From assembly GCF_023715885.1 (NCBI RefSeq), contig NZ_JAMBOY010000003.1:310001-374000 (forward strand): 64,000 nucleotides of DNA, read 5' to 3'. This document shows, in pieces, positions 55,880 through 64,000 of this stretch. Below the pieces are notes generated by a model. It had not been told where the DNA came from, did not search any database, and was given only the letters and a program-made list of their open reading frames with translations. The translations under genes were made by a program, and so were the position numbers. How positions within the stretch are numbered: the stretch's first letter is position 1; each line of letters starts with the position of its first letter. This DNA comes from Microbacterium hydrocarbonoxydans. Its GTDB lineage: Bacteria > Actinomycetota > Actinomycetes > Actinomycetales > Microbacteriaceae.

Positions 55880-55885
55880 GGTGAC

Positions 55886-57103
55886 ATGACCCTGCCGCAG
55901 ATCGCGCTGTTCGCGCTGTTCGTCGGTCTGGCGATGGGCGTCGGGCTCTCGCTGGTCGTCGCATGGGCGTACCGCACGAGGGCGCGCATCGAGAGCGAGA
56001 CGTCACTCGTCGTTCCGGAGGGCGCCACCGCGGTGCTGGGCAGCATGGACGACGCCGCCTGCGTCGTCGACACCTCGGGGCTCGTGCTGGCCGCGTCGAA
56101 GCCGGCCGCGCGCTTCGGCATCGAGGTCGGGGCGCCCCTGGAGAATCCGGAGCTCCGCCAGCTCGTGCGCAGCGTGCGCGCGGACGGGGCGTCGGCCACC
56201 GAGTCGCTGAGGCTGACGCGCGGCGGTCTGAGCCTCGATCCGCGGCTCGTCTCCGCGCGAGCCAGCGCCATCAGCCCGCGTATGTCGCTGCTCGTGATCC
56301 GCGATGTCACCGAGCAGGAGCGCCTCGACCAGATGCGCCGCGACTTCGTCGCGAACACGAGCCATGAGCTGAAGACTCCGGTGGGCGCCGTCACCCTGCT
56401 CGCCGAGGCGATCGAGTCGGCATCGGACGATCCCGCGCAGGTGCGTCACTTCGCCAGTCGGATCTCGGCCGAGGCGGCGCGCCTCGGCCAGCTCACCGGG
56501 CGCATCATGAGCCTCTCCCGTCTCCAGGCCGACGACGCGCTCTCCGACGCGCGGCCGGTGTCGATCGACGAGGTGCTCGCATCGGCGATCGAGGCGCACG
56601 TCGTACAGGCCGATTCGGGCGGCGTCGAGATCGCCCGCGGCGGCGACCGAGGGGTGTGGGTGCGTGGCGACTCGCAGATCCTCATCGAGGCCTTCGGGAA
56701 CCTCATCGCCAACGCGATCGCCTACTCGCCGCGCGGTTCACGTGTGGGCGTCGGCGTGAAGGCGGACGGCGAGGTCGTCGAGATCGCCGTCTCCGACCAG
56801 GGCATCGGCATCGCCGAGGCCGACCGTGAGCGGATCTTCGAGCGGTTCTACCGCGCCGATGAGGCGCGATCGCGCCGCACGGGCGGCACCGGCCTCGGGC
56901 TGTCGATCGTCAAGCACGCGACGCAGCGACACGGTGGCGAGGTGCTGCTGTGGTCGAGACCCGGCCGGGGATCGACCTTCACCATCAGGCTTCCCATGAT
57001 CGATGCCCCTTCGGGACTGGATCAGGGCAGGAAGAGCAAGAAGAAGCGCGAGCGCAAGGCTGTCAAGGCCGCTGCCCGCGTCCGGAACGGAGAGAACGAA
57101 TGA
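55886..57103 (+). CDS. senX3: sensor histidine kinase SenX3 (phosphate sensing)
   Basis: Membrane kinase of 405 residues. One N-terminal hydrophobic helix (about 5-30: IALFALFVGLAMGVGLSLVVAWAY) is followed by a PAS-like domain (about 55-145), HisKA with the phosphorylated His in FVANTSHELKTPVGAV, and HATPase with N (LIANAIAYSPRG), G1 (VSDQGIGI) and GTGLGLSIVKH boxes. The C-terminal tail is Lys/Arg-rich. The ATG is set by the leaderless -10. It is co-transcribed with regX3 (ATGA overlap) and divergent from phoU, which supports the phosphate assignment. Confidence 0.94.
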   Translation: MTLPQIALFALFVGLAMGVGLSLVVAWAYRTRARIESETSLVVPEGATAVLGSMDDAACVVDTSGLVLAASKPAARFGIEVGAPLENPELRQLVRSVRADGASATESLRLTRGGLSLDPRLVSARASAISPRMSLLVIRDVTEQERLDQMRRDFVANTSHELKTPVGAVTLLAEAIESASDDPAQVRHFASRISAEAARLGQLTGRIMSLSRLQADDALSDARPVSIDEVLASAIEAHVVQADSGGVEIARGGDRGVWVRGDSQILIEAFGNLIANAIAYSPRGSRVGVGVKADGEVVEIAVSDQGIGIAEADRERIFERFYRADEARSRRTGGTGLGLSIVKHATQRHGGEVLLWSRPGRGSTFTIRLPMIDAPSGLDQGRKSKKKRERKAVKAAARVRNGENE

Positions 57104-57783
57104 CCCGCATCCTTCTCGTCGAAGACGAACCCGACCTCGCCGACCCGCTCGCGTACCTGCTGCGCCGCGAGGGCTACGAGGTGGAGATCGCCGAGGACGG
57201 ACCAGGCGCCCTCACGGCCTTCCGCGAGCGCGGGGCCGATGTCGTGCTGCTCGACCTCATGCTGCCGGGGATGCCGGGCACCGAGGTGTGCCGTCAGATC
57301 CGCTCGACCTCTGCGGTGCCGATCATCATGCTCACGGCCAAGGACTCCGAGGTCGACATCGTGGTAGGTCTCGAGCTCGGCGCCGACGACTACATCACGA
57401 AGCCGTACTCGTCGAGGGAGCTGCTCGCCCGCATGCGCGCGGTGCTTCGTCGGGTCGTGCAGGCCGAGAGCGAGCTCGACGAGCGCGTGCTCGAGGGCGG
57501 CCGTGTCAGCCTCGACATCGACCGTCACACCGTCTCGGTCGCCGGACAGCAGATCAACATGCCGCTCAAGGAGTTCGAGCTGCTCGAGGTGCTCATGCGC
57601 AACTCCGGGCGTGTGCTGACTCGCGGGCAGTTGATCGACCGCGTCTGGGGGAGCGACTACTTCGGCGACACCAAGACGCTCGACGTCCACATCAAGCGCA
57701 TCCGTTCGCGCATCGAGGAGAACCCGGGCGAGCCCGTCATGCTCGTCACCGTGCGCGGTCTCGGCTACCGTTTCGAAGGCTGA
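57100..57783 (+). CDS. regX3: response regulator RegX3 (phosphate)
   Basis: OmpR-type regulator of 227 residues. The receiver domain has the acidic pair in LLVEDEPDLADP, the phospho-acceptor Asp in DVVLLDLMLPG, and the Thr and Lys of MLTAKDS and DDYITKPYS. The winged helix (about 125-225) includes MPLKEFELLEVLMRNSGRVLTRGQLIDRVWGSDYFGDTKTLDVHIKRIRSRIE in outline. It should bind the GTTCACC direct repeats in front of pstS. The start overlaps senX3, and a strong hairpin follows. Confidence 0.95.
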   Translation: MTRILLVEDEPDLADPLAYLLRREGYEVEIAEDGPGALTAFRERGADVVLLDLMLPGMPGTEVCRQIRSTSAVPIIMLTAKDSEVDIVVGLELGADDYITKPYSSRELLARMRAVLRRVVQAESELDERVLEGGRVSLDIDRHTVSVAGQQINMPLKEFELLEVLMRNSGRVLTRGQLIDRVWGSDYFGDTKTLDVHIKRIRSRIEENPGEPVMLVTVRGLGYRFEG

Positions 57784-57794
57784 GCGGCGCAAAG

Positions 57795-57830
57795 CGAGAG
57801 GCCGGCACCCCGCGGGGTGCCGGCCTCTCG
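57795..57830 (+). terminator. terminator of senX3-regX3
   Basis: A 36-base perfect palindrome without a spacer lies 12 bases after the regX3 stop, between convergent genes. Confidence 0.8.
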
Positions 57831-57847
57831 GACGTTCAGGGGACGAC

Positions 57848-58384
57848 TCACTCCTCGGGAGCGGGTGCGGCCGTGTCGCTCGGGGTCGGAGTCGGTGACG
57901 GCGTGCTCGAGGCCGTCTCAGGCGCGAGGTCGGCGTAGTACGGGAGCGTGCCGTCGAGTACGGGCACCTCGGTCTTGGTGCCGGCGCCGTCGCCCGACTG
58001 GAAGTGCACCTCGACCGTCGCGCCGGGCTTGGCGTCGAGGCCGACGATGCGCAGCGGGTCCTCGTCCTTCGAGCCGAAGCTGATCGTCTTGCCCGCGGGC
58101 ACGGTGACAGTGAAGGGATCGATGCCGGCGATCGTGATCGTCAGGGTCGCCTTGTCCGAGGTCGGGTTGACGACCGCGCCGACGAAGTTGCCCACGGTGC
58201 CCTCCTCGTTCGCCACGATGAACGCGTTGCGGACGTCGAGCGGGCCGTCCGAGTCGGAGACGTTCACGCCGTCGGAGGCGGAGTACTCGATCTTCGTCGA
58301 CTGCGGCGTGATGAACGTGCAGCCGGTCGCGCCGAGCAGAACGAGGGCGCTGATGGCGGCAGACGCGACAAGGCGCGATTTCAC
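57848..58384 (-). CDS. hypothetical lipoprotein
   Basis: Exported lipoprotein of 178 residues. The signal peptide KSRLVASAAISALVLLGATGC ends in a lipobox-like ATGC. The mature part looks like a beta-rich domain with VRNAFIVANEEGTVGNFVGAVVNPTSDKATLTI, a pattern seen in secreted copper chaperone-like or DUF461-type proteins, though I cannot assign a family firmly. The C-terminus is a Pro/Thr/Ser tail ending APAPEE. GTG at 58384 follows AGGAGG by four bases. It is convergent with regX3 and divergent from carD. Confidence 0.75.
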   Translation of the reverse strand: MKSRLVASAAISALVLLGATGCTFITPQSTKIEYSASDGVNVSDSDGPLDVRNAFIVANEEGTVGNFVGAVVNPTSDKATLTITIAGIDPFTVTVPAGKTISFGSKDEDPLRIVGLDAKPGATVEVHFQSGDGAGTKTEVPVLDGTLPYYADLAPETASSTPSPTPTPSDTAAPAPEE

Positions 58385-58487
58385 GGGTCCTCCTGAGGTC
58401 CGGCGGGATATCCGCATCCATTCTATGCGTATGCGGAGAGGCCGCCGTGGACCAGGGAGCGCGAACCTTAGCGCATATCCCCTGTGG

Positions 58488-58493
58488 TATCCT
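58488..58493 (+). promoter_or_regulatory. -10 box TATCCT of carD
   Basis: About 26 bases before the carD ATG, giving a short leader with GAAAGGA at nine-base spacing. carD therefore has a normal leader, unlike many genes here. Confidence 0.5.
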
Positions 58494-58519
58494 TGAGGTT
58501 GCCGAAAGGACACGTTTTT

Positions 58520-59002
58520 ATGCTTTTTGAGGTTGGCGAGACCGTCGTCTATCCGCACCATGGCGCTGCGACCATCATCGAGGTCAAGGAGCGCATCATC
58601 AAGGGCGAGACGAAGAAGTACCTGAAGCTCAACGTCACCCAGGGGGACCTCATCATCGAGGTGCCCGCTGAGAACGTCGATCTCGTGGGAGTTCGCGATG
58701 TGATCGGCAAGGAGGGCCTCGACCACGTGTTCGAGGTCCTGCGCGCGCCGTTCACGGAGGAGCCGACCAACTGGTCGCGCCGCTACAAGGCGAACCTCGA
58801 GAAGCTCGCTTCGGGTGATGTCATCAAGGTGAGCGAGGTCGTGCGCGACCTGTGGCGCCGCGATCAGGATCGCGGCCTGTCGGCCGGAGAGAAGCGGATG
58901 CTGGCCAAGGCCCGGCAGATCCTCATCTCCGAGCTCGCGCTGGCCGAGAAGATCGACGAGGACAAGGCGGGCGCATTGCTCGACGAGGTCCTCGCCTCCT
59001 GA
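58520..59002 (+). CDS. carD: RNA polymerase-binding transcription factor CarD
   Basis: Protein of 160 residues that binds the RNA polymerase beta subunit and stabilises open complexes, notably at rRNA promoters. [24 protein letters not shown] opens the RNAP-interacting domain; the C-terminal part, from about residue 70, forms the helical DNA-binding domain with [33 protein letters not shown] in outline, including the conserved Trp. ATG at 58520 follows GAAAGGA. Essential in mycobacteria. Confidence 0.97.
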   Translation: MLFEVGETVVYPHHGAATIIEVKERIIKGETKKYLKLNVTQGDLIIEVPAENVDLVGVRDVIGKEGLDHVFEVLRAPFTEEPTNWSRRYKANLEKLASGDVIKVSEVVRDLWRRDQDRGLSAGEKRMLAKARQILISELALAEKIDEDKAGALLDEVLAS

Positions 59003-59010
59003 CGCACTTC

Positions 59011-59046
59011 GACGGAAGGCGGATGCTTCGGCATCCGCCTTCCGTC
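59011..59046 (+). terminator. terminator of carD
   Basis: Perfect 16-base stem closed by a TTCG tetraloop and followed by GTTTCG, eight bases after the carD stop. Confidence 0.9.
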
Positions 59047-59062
59047 GTTTCGCGCCGGTAAC

Positions 59063-60307
59063 GTGAAGGGCGTGACCCTGATACCTGTCCCGGACACCGC
59101 GATCATCGTCGTGGCCGCCGGCTCCGGCACCCGCCTCGACGGCGGTGCTCCCAAGGCGTTCGTCGGGATCGACGCGCACTCGATCCTGCGCCATGCGCTC
59201 GACGGAGTCTTCGCCTCGGCCCCCGCTCAGGTCGTGGTCGTCGCGCCTGCGGGATTCGAGGGCGACGCCGAGGCCGAACTGCGCGTAGCCGCGGGAGACC
59301 GCTCCGACCTCGGCCGCGTCGTCACGGGGGGCGGCACCCGCCAGCAGTCGGTCGCCGCCGGACTCGCGGCGCTGTGGGGCGACGTGCGGACCGTGCTCGT
59401 GCACGACGCGGCTCGCGCTCTGACTCCGCCCGAGGTCATCGACGCGGTGCGCGATGCCGTCGACGCCGAGACCGGCGTCCTGCCGACGCTCCCGGTCGTC
59501 GACACCCTCAAGCGCGTGGACGGAGATGCCGTGGTCGGGCCGATCGACCGCTCCGAGCTCGCCGCCGCGCAGACGCCGCAGGGCTTCCCGCGCGCGCTCC
59601 TCGAGAGCGCCTATGAGCGGGCGCTCGACGAGGGCGTCGAGTACACAGACGATGCCGCGCTCTTCGCGGCGGCCGGCCACCCGGTACGGCATATCACGGG
59701 GTCCCCGCGGGCGTTCAAGATCACCACCCCGGCCGACCTCGAGCGCACGCGGCATCTGCTCGCCGAGAGGACGGTGGCGACAGGTGCGACCACGGATTCC
59801 CCGCCCCCTCCGGTGTCGCGCGTCGGCATCGGCACCGACGTCCATGCGTTCGGCGGCGACGGGAGCCTCTGGCTCGCCGGACTCGAGTGGCCCGATGAGC
59901 AGCCGCTCTCCGGCCACAGCGACGGGGACGCCGTCGCGCACGCCATCGTCGATGCCCTCCTCGGAGCGGCCGGACTCGGCGACATCGGCGAGCACTTCGG
60001 CACGGCTCATCCGGAGTACGCCGGCGCCCACGCCGCCGTCTTCCTCGCGCGGACGCGCGAGCTGTTGGCCGACGCCGGCTTCGCGATCGGCAACGTCTCG
60101 GCGCAACTCCAGGGCAACCGCCCGCGTTTCAGTGCCCGCCGCATCGAGGCCGAAGGAGCTCTCTCTGCCGCTCTCGGCGGCGCTCCCGTGTCGATCACGG
60201 CCACGACCACCGACGGGCTCGGATTCACCGGACGCGGCGAAGGCATCTCGGTCACCGCGATCGCCATGATCCACAGCGACGGCCGTCAGGCCGAGAAGGA
60301 GTCATGA
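59063..60307 (+). CDS. ispDF: two-domain IspD-IspF enzyme of the MEP isoprenoid pathway
   Basis: Fused protein of 414 residues carrying the third and fifth MEP steps. The N-terminal IspD cytidylyltransferase (about 1-235) has [38 protein letters not shown] and VHDAARAL. The C-terminal IspF (about 255-414) has [25 protein letters not shown] with the metal Dx[30 protein letters not shown], and [20 protein letters not shown] 59063 is given; GTG 59072 is an alternative with AAGGG just before it. Fusions of this type occur in several bacteria; here the enzymes follow carD as separate genes do in relatives. Confidence 0.94.
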   Translation: MKGVTLIPVPDTAIIVVAAGSGTRLDGGAPKAFVGIDAHSILRHALDGVFASAPAQVVVVAPAGFEGDAEAELRVAAGDRSDLGRVVTGGGTRQQSVAAGLAALWGDVRTVLVHDAARALTPPEVIDAVRDAVDAETGVLPTLPVVDTLKRVDGDAVVGPIDRSELAAAQTPQGFPRALLESAYERALDEGVEYTDDAALFAAAGHPVRHITGSPRAFKITTPADLERTRHLLAERTVATGATTDSPPPPVSRVGIGTDVHAFGGDGSLWLAGLEWPDEQPLSGHSDGDAVAHAIVDALLGAAGLGDIGEHFGTAHPEYAGAHAAVFLARTRELLADAGFAIGNVSAQLQGNRPRFSARRIEAEGALSAALGGAPVSITATTTDGLGFTGRGEGISVTAIAMIHSDGRQAEKES

Positions 60308-60897
60308 TGAAGGTCCTCGTCATCGGAGCACACGGAGCGGTCGGCCGCACCGTCCTCGCCGCCCTCGACGGCCACGACATCGTCGAGGCGTCGCGCAGCG
60401 GCGACCGCCCGGTCGACGCGACAGACCCGGCATCCATCGAGCGCCTGTTCGCCGAGGTCGGCGACGTGGATGCGGTGGTCGTCGCGCTCGGGAGCGTTCC
60501 GTTCCGCCCGCTCGCCGAGCTGAGCAGGGACGACTACGAGTCGGCTTTCCGCAGCAAGGTGCTCGCCCAGCTCGACGTGGTTCGGATCGGCACGCCCTTC
60601 GTCCGCGACGGCGGGTCCTTCACCCTGACCTCCGGCATCCTCGCCAGGGAGCCCATCGCGACGGGCGCCGCCGCATCGCTCGTCAACGGCGCGCTCGAAT
60701 CCTTCGTCCTCGCCGCCGCGACCGAGCTGCCGAGGGGGATCCGCATCAACGCGGTCAGCCCGTCGGTGCTCGAGGACGCCCCGTCGTACCACTCGTCGTT
60801 CCCCGGTTTCGTCCCCGTCTCGTCGTATCGGGTCGGGCAGGCCTTCGCGAAGAGCGTGCTCGGGGTGCAGACCGGACAGGTGCTCGCCGTCGATTGA
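60307..60897 (+). CDS. short-chain dehydrogenase family protein
   Basis: NAD(P)-binding SDR-like protein of 196 residues. The dinucleotide loop is VLVIGAHGAVGRTVLAAL and the substrate-side Ser lies in FTLTSGI. The usual YxxxK is not present at its normal place: SLVNGALESF replaces it, so catalysis may be lost or atypical, as in several short 'SDR' proteins. ATG 60307 is preferred to ATG 60304 because AGGAG is five bases upstream. It overlaps the ispDF stop. Substrate unknown. Confidence 0.82.
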   Translation: MKVLVIGAHGAVGRTVLAALDGHDIVEASRSGDRPVDATDPASIERLFAEVGDVDAVVVALGSVPFRPLAELSRDDYESAFRSKVLAQLDVVRIGTPFVRDGGSFTLTSGILAREPIATGAAASLVNGALESFVLAAATELPRGIRINAVSPSVLEDAPSYHSSFPGFVPVSSYRVGQAFAKSVLGVQTGQVLAVD

Positions 60898-60905
60898 ACG
60901 CGCAG

Positions 60906-60986
60906 CCCGTTTGGCGGACCGCGTCCCGATCCGCGGACGGTTTGCCCCACTCCGTCAGCGAAACGGGACGCCGTCCGCGAATCGGG
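60906..60986. repeat. second palindromic intergenic element
   Basis: Two nested inverted repeats: 60925-60940 with 60971-60986 (15 of 16 bases pair), and CCCGTTT (60906-60912) with AAACGGG (60961-60967). The region lies after an SDR gene and before cysS; no reading frame is plausible. Its design resembles the element at 6018-6110 but the sequences differ. Confidence 0.55.
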
Positions 60987-61019
60987 TCGAGCTCCCGGGT
61001 TCGCGATTCGCCCGCCCGG

Positions 61020-61025
61020 TAGGCT
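61020..61025 (+). promoter_or_regulatory. -10 box TAGGCT of cysS (leaderless)
   Basis: Six bases before the GTG at 61032. Confidence 0.55.
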
Positions 61026-61031
61026 TGTCCG

Positions 61032-62435
61032 GTGACTCTGCGCCTCTACGACACCCGCGAACAGCGGCTGCGTGATTTCGTGCCTCTCGATCCCGAGAAC
61101 ATCACGATGTACGTGTGCGGACCCACCGTGCAGTCGGGACCCCACATCGGGCACGTCCGCGCTGCCCTCAGCTTCGACCTCCTGCGTCGCTGGCTCGAGC
61201 TCCGACACGGCCGCGTCACGTTCGTGCGCAATGTCACCGACATCGACGACAAGGTGCTCGCGAATGCGACGGGTGCCGAGCCCTGGTGGGCGCTGGCGTA
61301 TCGGATGGAGCAGGAGTTCAGCCGGGCGTACGCCGCGATCGGCATCCTGTCGCCGACGTATGAGCCGCGGGCGACGGCCTCCGTGCCGCAGATGCAGGAG
61401 TTGATCGCCAGCCTCATCGAGCGCGGCCATGCCTACCCGGCTCCGGACGGATCCGGTGACGTCTACTTCGACGTGCGCTCGTGGCCGACCTACGGCGAGC
61501 TCACGAATCAGTCGGCCGACGCGATGGAGGCCGCGGAGGACGCGGACCCCAGAGGCAAGCGAGCGCCCCAGGACTTCGCGCTGTGGAAGGGCGCCAAGTT
61601 GGACGAGCCGGCGGATGCCGTCTGGCAGTCGCCCTGGGGCGCGGGCCGACCCGGCTGGCACATCGAGTGCTCGGCCATGTCGCGCCGCTACCTCGGAGAC
61701 TCGTTCGACATCCACGGCGGGGGTCTGGACCTCCGATTCCCGCACCATGAGAACGAACTGGCGCAGTCGACCGCGGCCGGTCTCGGCTTCGCGAACTACT
61801 GGGTGCACAACGGACTCGTGACCGTCGGCGGCCAGAAGATGTCGAAGTCGCTCGGGAACTTCACCCTCGCCGCCGACGTGATGAAGGACCACGATCCGCT
61901 CGTCGTGCGATACGCGCTCGCCGCGGCCCACTACCGCTCGAGCCTCGACCTCACCGAGTCGTCGTGGAGCGAGGCGGAGGCCGCTCTCGGCCGGATCGGT
62001 GCCTTCGTGCAGCGGGTCGGCCGGATCGCGGGCGGCGGCATCGGGTACATGGTCGCGCAGAGCATCCCGGCGGCGTTCACCGAGGCGATGGATGACGACC
62101 TCGGCGTCCCGCAGGCGCTCGCGGTGCTGCACGAGACCGTGCGGGCCGGCAACTCCGCGCTCGACTCCGGAGACACGGATGCCGCACTCGGCGCCGCTCG
62201 CGAGGTGCTCGCGATGACCTCGGTGCTGGGGCTCGTGCCGTCGACGGCGTCGACGGCGTCCACCGCGCACGCGACAGCGCTCGACGCGCTCGTGCAGGAG
62301 ATGATCACGCAGCGCGCGCAGGCCCGCGCTGACAAGGACTGGGCGGCGGCGGATCGCATCCGTGACGCGATCGCCGCCGCAGGAATCACGCTGGAGGACA
62401 CTCCGGCCGGAACTCATTGGAGTATCGATGGCTAA
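61032..62435 (+). CDS. cysS: cysteinyl-tRNA synthetase
   Basis: Class I synthetase of 467 residues. HIGH motif appears in [20 protein letters not shown] and KMSKS as QKMSKSLGN. Zinc ligands are expected from the first Cys in [15 protein letters not shown], and the His/Glu of HHENELAQS. The DALR-like anticodon region follows, with [27 protein letters not shown] at the C-terminus. MshC, its mycothiol paralogue, is excluded by length and the intact anticodon domain. The stop overlaps rlmB by eight bases. Confidence 0.96.
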   Translation: MTLRLYDTREQRLRDFVPLDPENITMYVCGPTVQSGPHIGHVRAALSFDLLRRWLELRHGRVTFVRNVTDIDDKVLANATGAEPWWALAYRMEQEFSRAYAAIGILSPTYEPRATASVPQMQELIASLIERGHAYPAPDGSGDVYFDVRSWPTYGELTNQSADAMEAAEDADPRGKRAPQDFALWKGAKLDEPADAVWQSPWGAGRPGWHIECSAMSRRYLGDSFDIHGGGLDLRFPHHENELAQSTAAGLGFANYWVHNGLVTVGGQKMSKSLGNFTLAADVMKDHDPLVVRYALAAAHYRSSLDLTESSWSEAEAALGRIGAFVQRVGRIAGGGIGYMVAQSIPAAFTEAMDDDLGVPQALAVLHETVRAGNSALDSGDTDAALGAAREVLAMTSVLGLVPSTASTASTAHATALDALVQEMITQRAQARADKDWAAADRIRDAIAAAGITLEDTPAGTHWSIDG

Positions 62436-63432
62436 GCCAGGCAACCCCTCAGCGGGCAAGGGCAAGAAGAAGGGCCCGACCAAGGGCTCCGGCGGTAAAG
62501 GCCGCAGCTCTCTCGAAGGACGCGGACCGACTCCGAAGGCGGAGGACCGCGCGTGGCACCCGGCAGGCAAGCGCAAGGCTGCGGCCGAGCGCTACGCCGC
62601 CGCCGGGGGACGAGGCAAGCCCGGCGGGCGCCAGGCCTCCGGCGGCAACCCCAACCGTTCGTCGCGCGTCAAGGACAACACGACCGACACCGAGACCGTC
62701 ACCGGTCGCAACTCCGTGCTCGAGGCGCTGCGGGCGAAGATCCCGGCGACGGCGTTCTACATCGCTCAGCGTGTCGAGATGGACGACCGCGTCAAAGAGA
62801 TGCTGTCGATCGCCACGAACCGCGGCATCCCGGTTCTCGAGGTCACGCGTCAGGAGCTCGACCGCATGGCCGGCTTCGACGGCGTGCACCAGGGCGTCGC
62901 TATCAAGGTCCCACCGTACGAGTACGCGCACCCCCAGGATCTCCTGGAGCAGGTCATCGACAAGGGCGAGGTTCCGCTCTTCGTGGCGCTCGACGGCATC
63001 ACCGACCCGCGGAACCTGGGCGCGATCATCCGTTCGACCGGCGCTTTCGGCGGTCATGGCATCATCCTGCCGCAGCGCCGCTCGGCCGGCGTGAACTCTG
63101 CGGCGTGGAAGACGAGTGCCGGCGCGGCCGCGCGCGTGCCCGTGGCCCTCGCCTCGAACCTCACGACGCAACTCAAGGAGTTCAAGAAGCAGGGCGTGTT
63201 CGTGCTCGGCCTCGACGGAGACGGCGATGTGCTTCTACCCGACCTGCAGCTCGCCGACCGCCCGGTCGTGATCGTCACGGGGTCCGAGGGCAAGGGCCTG
63301 TCGCGCCTGGTCGCCGAGACCTGCGATCAGATCGTCTCGATCCCGATCTCGGCGGTGACCGAGTCGCTCAACGCCGGCATCGCGACCTCGGTCGCGCTCT
63401 ACCAGGTCTCCACCATCCGCAACGCCCAGTAG
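62428..63432 (+). CDS. rlmB: 23S rRNA (guanosine-2'-O)-methyltransferase RlmB (SpoU family)
   Basis: Ribose methyltransferase of 334 residues. The first 85 residues are a Lys/Gly/Ser-rich basic tail likely to hold rRNA. A substrate-binding domain follows (VTGRNSVLEALRAKIPATAFYI), then the SpoU knot with ALDGITDPRNLGAIIRST, IVTGSEGKGLSRL and SIPISAVTESLNAGIATSVALY. ATG at 62428 overlaps the cysS end by eight bases. The cysS-rlmB order is conserved in actinobacteria. Confidence 0.95.
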   Translation: MAKPGNPSAGKGKKKGPTKGSGGKGRSSLEGRGPTPKAEDRAWHPAGKRKAAAERYAAAGGRGKPGGRQASGGNPNRSSRVKDNTTDTETVTGRNSVLEALRAKIPATAFYIAQRVEMDDRVKEMLSIATNRGIPVLEVTRQELDRMAGFDGVHQGVAIKVPPYEYAHPQDLLEQVIDKGEVPLFVALDGITDPRNLGAIIRSTGAFGGHGIILPQRRSAGVNSAAWKTSAGAAARVPVALASNLTTQLKEFKKQGVFVLGLDGDGDVLLPDLQLADRPVVIVTGSEGKGLSRLVAETCDQIVSIPISAVTESLNAGIATSVALYQVSTIRNAQ

Positions 63433-63444
63433 GGGAGAAGCACC

Positions 63445-64000
63445 ATGGCCCGCATCGTCGTCCTCGGAGGAACCGGCTACGCCGGCACGCACATCGTGAC
63501 GGAGGCGGTGAGCCGCGGGCATGACGTCATCGCGATCTCCCGCTCCGCGCCGTCCGACCCGGTCGACGGTGCGTCGTACGTGCAGGGGTCGGCGCTCGAC
63601 GCCGCCTCGCTCGCCAACGCGTTCGACGGAGCGGATGCCGTCGTGTCGGCGCTCTCGCCGCGCGGCGACATGACCGACCGGGTGCTCGAGGCACTGCGCA
63701 ACGTCATCGCCGAACTCGCCGACACGTCGACCCGCCTCGGGGTCGTCGGCGGCGCTGGTGGCAGCCTCGTCGCGCCGGGAGGGCCCCGTCTGTTCGACCT
63801 CGACTTCCCCGAGGAGTACAAGCACGAGGCTCAGGTCGGCATCGACTCGCTCGCGCTGCTGGAATCGTCGGATGCCGAGCTCGACTGGTTCTTCATCCAC
63901 CCGGCCGAGGTCTTCGGGCCCTGGGCCGAGGGCGAGCGCACCGGTCGCTACCGTGACGGCGGAGACGTACTCGTGCGGGATGCCGAAGGGCAGTCGTTCA
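63445..64000 (+). CDS. NAD(P)-dependent oxidoreductase, 3' end cut by window edge
   Basis: Atypical SDR/NmrA-like protein; the first 185 residues are visible and the frame is open at the right edge. MARIVVLGGTGYAGTHIVTEAVSRGHDV is the nucleotide-binding fold with GGTGYAG, and ADAVVSALSPRGDMTD follows. The later part VVGGAGGSLVAPGGPRLFDLDFPEEYKHEA matches the NAD(P)H-binding family of putative NADH-flavin reductases. AGGGGAGAAG precedes the ATG. Function beyond that is unknown. It begins 12 bases after rlmB. Confidence 0.88.
   Translation, partial: MARIVVLGGTGYAGTHIVTEAVSRGHDVIAISRSAPSDPVDGASYVQGSALDAASLANAFDGADAVVSALSPRGDMTDRVLEALRNVIAELADTSTRLGVVGGAGGSLVAPGGPRLFDLDFPEEYKHEAQVGIDSLALLESSDAELDWFFIHPAEVFGPWAEGERTGRYRDGGDVLVRDAEGQSF

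Noticed and set aside
61032..62435. MshC (mycothiol ligase) instead of CysS
   Set aside because: The gene is linked to rlmB and has a complete C-terminal anticodon part, as in CysS.

Overview
The window is a 64 kb piece of a high-GC actinobacterial chromosome, most likely from the family Microbacteriaceae and probably Microbacterium or a close relative. This is inferred from base composition, frequent GTG starts, chained four-base start/stop overlaps, and lineage-typical genes: CarD, RskA-type anti-sigma factor, SenX3-RegX3, GlnR, MutT1, two-domain IspDF, a 6C RNA and a reduced tad pilus locus. I see no prophage, insertion sequence, plasmid gene, rRNA or CRISPR array; it reads as core chromosome with a few accessory genes.

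Layout. 1-6000: acetate overflow (pta, cut by the left edge, and ackA), then a beta-phosphoglucomutase-like HAD enzyme overlapping a GH65 disaccharide phosphorylase. 6176-12600: dnaX, recR, an EamA transporter, lysC (with a visible internal start for a short beta subunit) and asd. 12684-16908: quinone-linked oxidation of malate (mqo) and lactate (lldR-lldD) with thymidine kinase between. 16937-22660: a HAD phosphatase and a VanZ protein, tRNA-Pro, a metallophosphoesterase and a PASTA-containing class A PBP, then DUF4177 and RidA proteins. 22667-24900: acs and the 6C RNA. 25044-27897: five-gene tad/Flp-like locus. 27996-34275: topA, tmk, holB and a secreted S33 peptidase lipoprotein. 34346-37506: tRNA-Thr, pncA, DUF1697, two zinc-ribbon proteins, a PfpI/DJ-1 protein, a Phd-PIN fusion remnant and tRNA-Lys. 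37636-39922: a fasciclin lipoprotein divergent from sigK-rskA. 39949-42607: a conserved protein, a structured intergenic element, aminodeoxychorismate lyase and an AbiEi/DUF559 protein. 42818-50999: pstSCAB, mutT1, ppk and glnR. 51072-54901: small membrane proteins, nitrobindin, YgfZ, a methyltransferase and gpmA. 54969-57783: phoU divergent from senX3-regX3. 57848-64000: a lipoprotein, carD, ispDF, an SDR, cysS, rlmB and the start of an NAD(P)-binding protein.

How the parts work together. Phosphate homeostasis is spread over 15 kb: SenX3-RegX3 senses, PhoU modulates, PstSCAB imports and Ppk stores phosphate as polyphosphate. A direct repeat matching the PHO-box pattern lies upstream of pstS, and weaker versions lie upstream of phoU and ppk. 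SigK, RskA and the fasciclin lipoprotein form a compact regulon with a sequence-visible SigK-type promoter. Many operons begin with a TANNNT -10 box exactly six bases before the start codon, so leaderless transcripts are expected to be common, and this rule was used to choose several starts.
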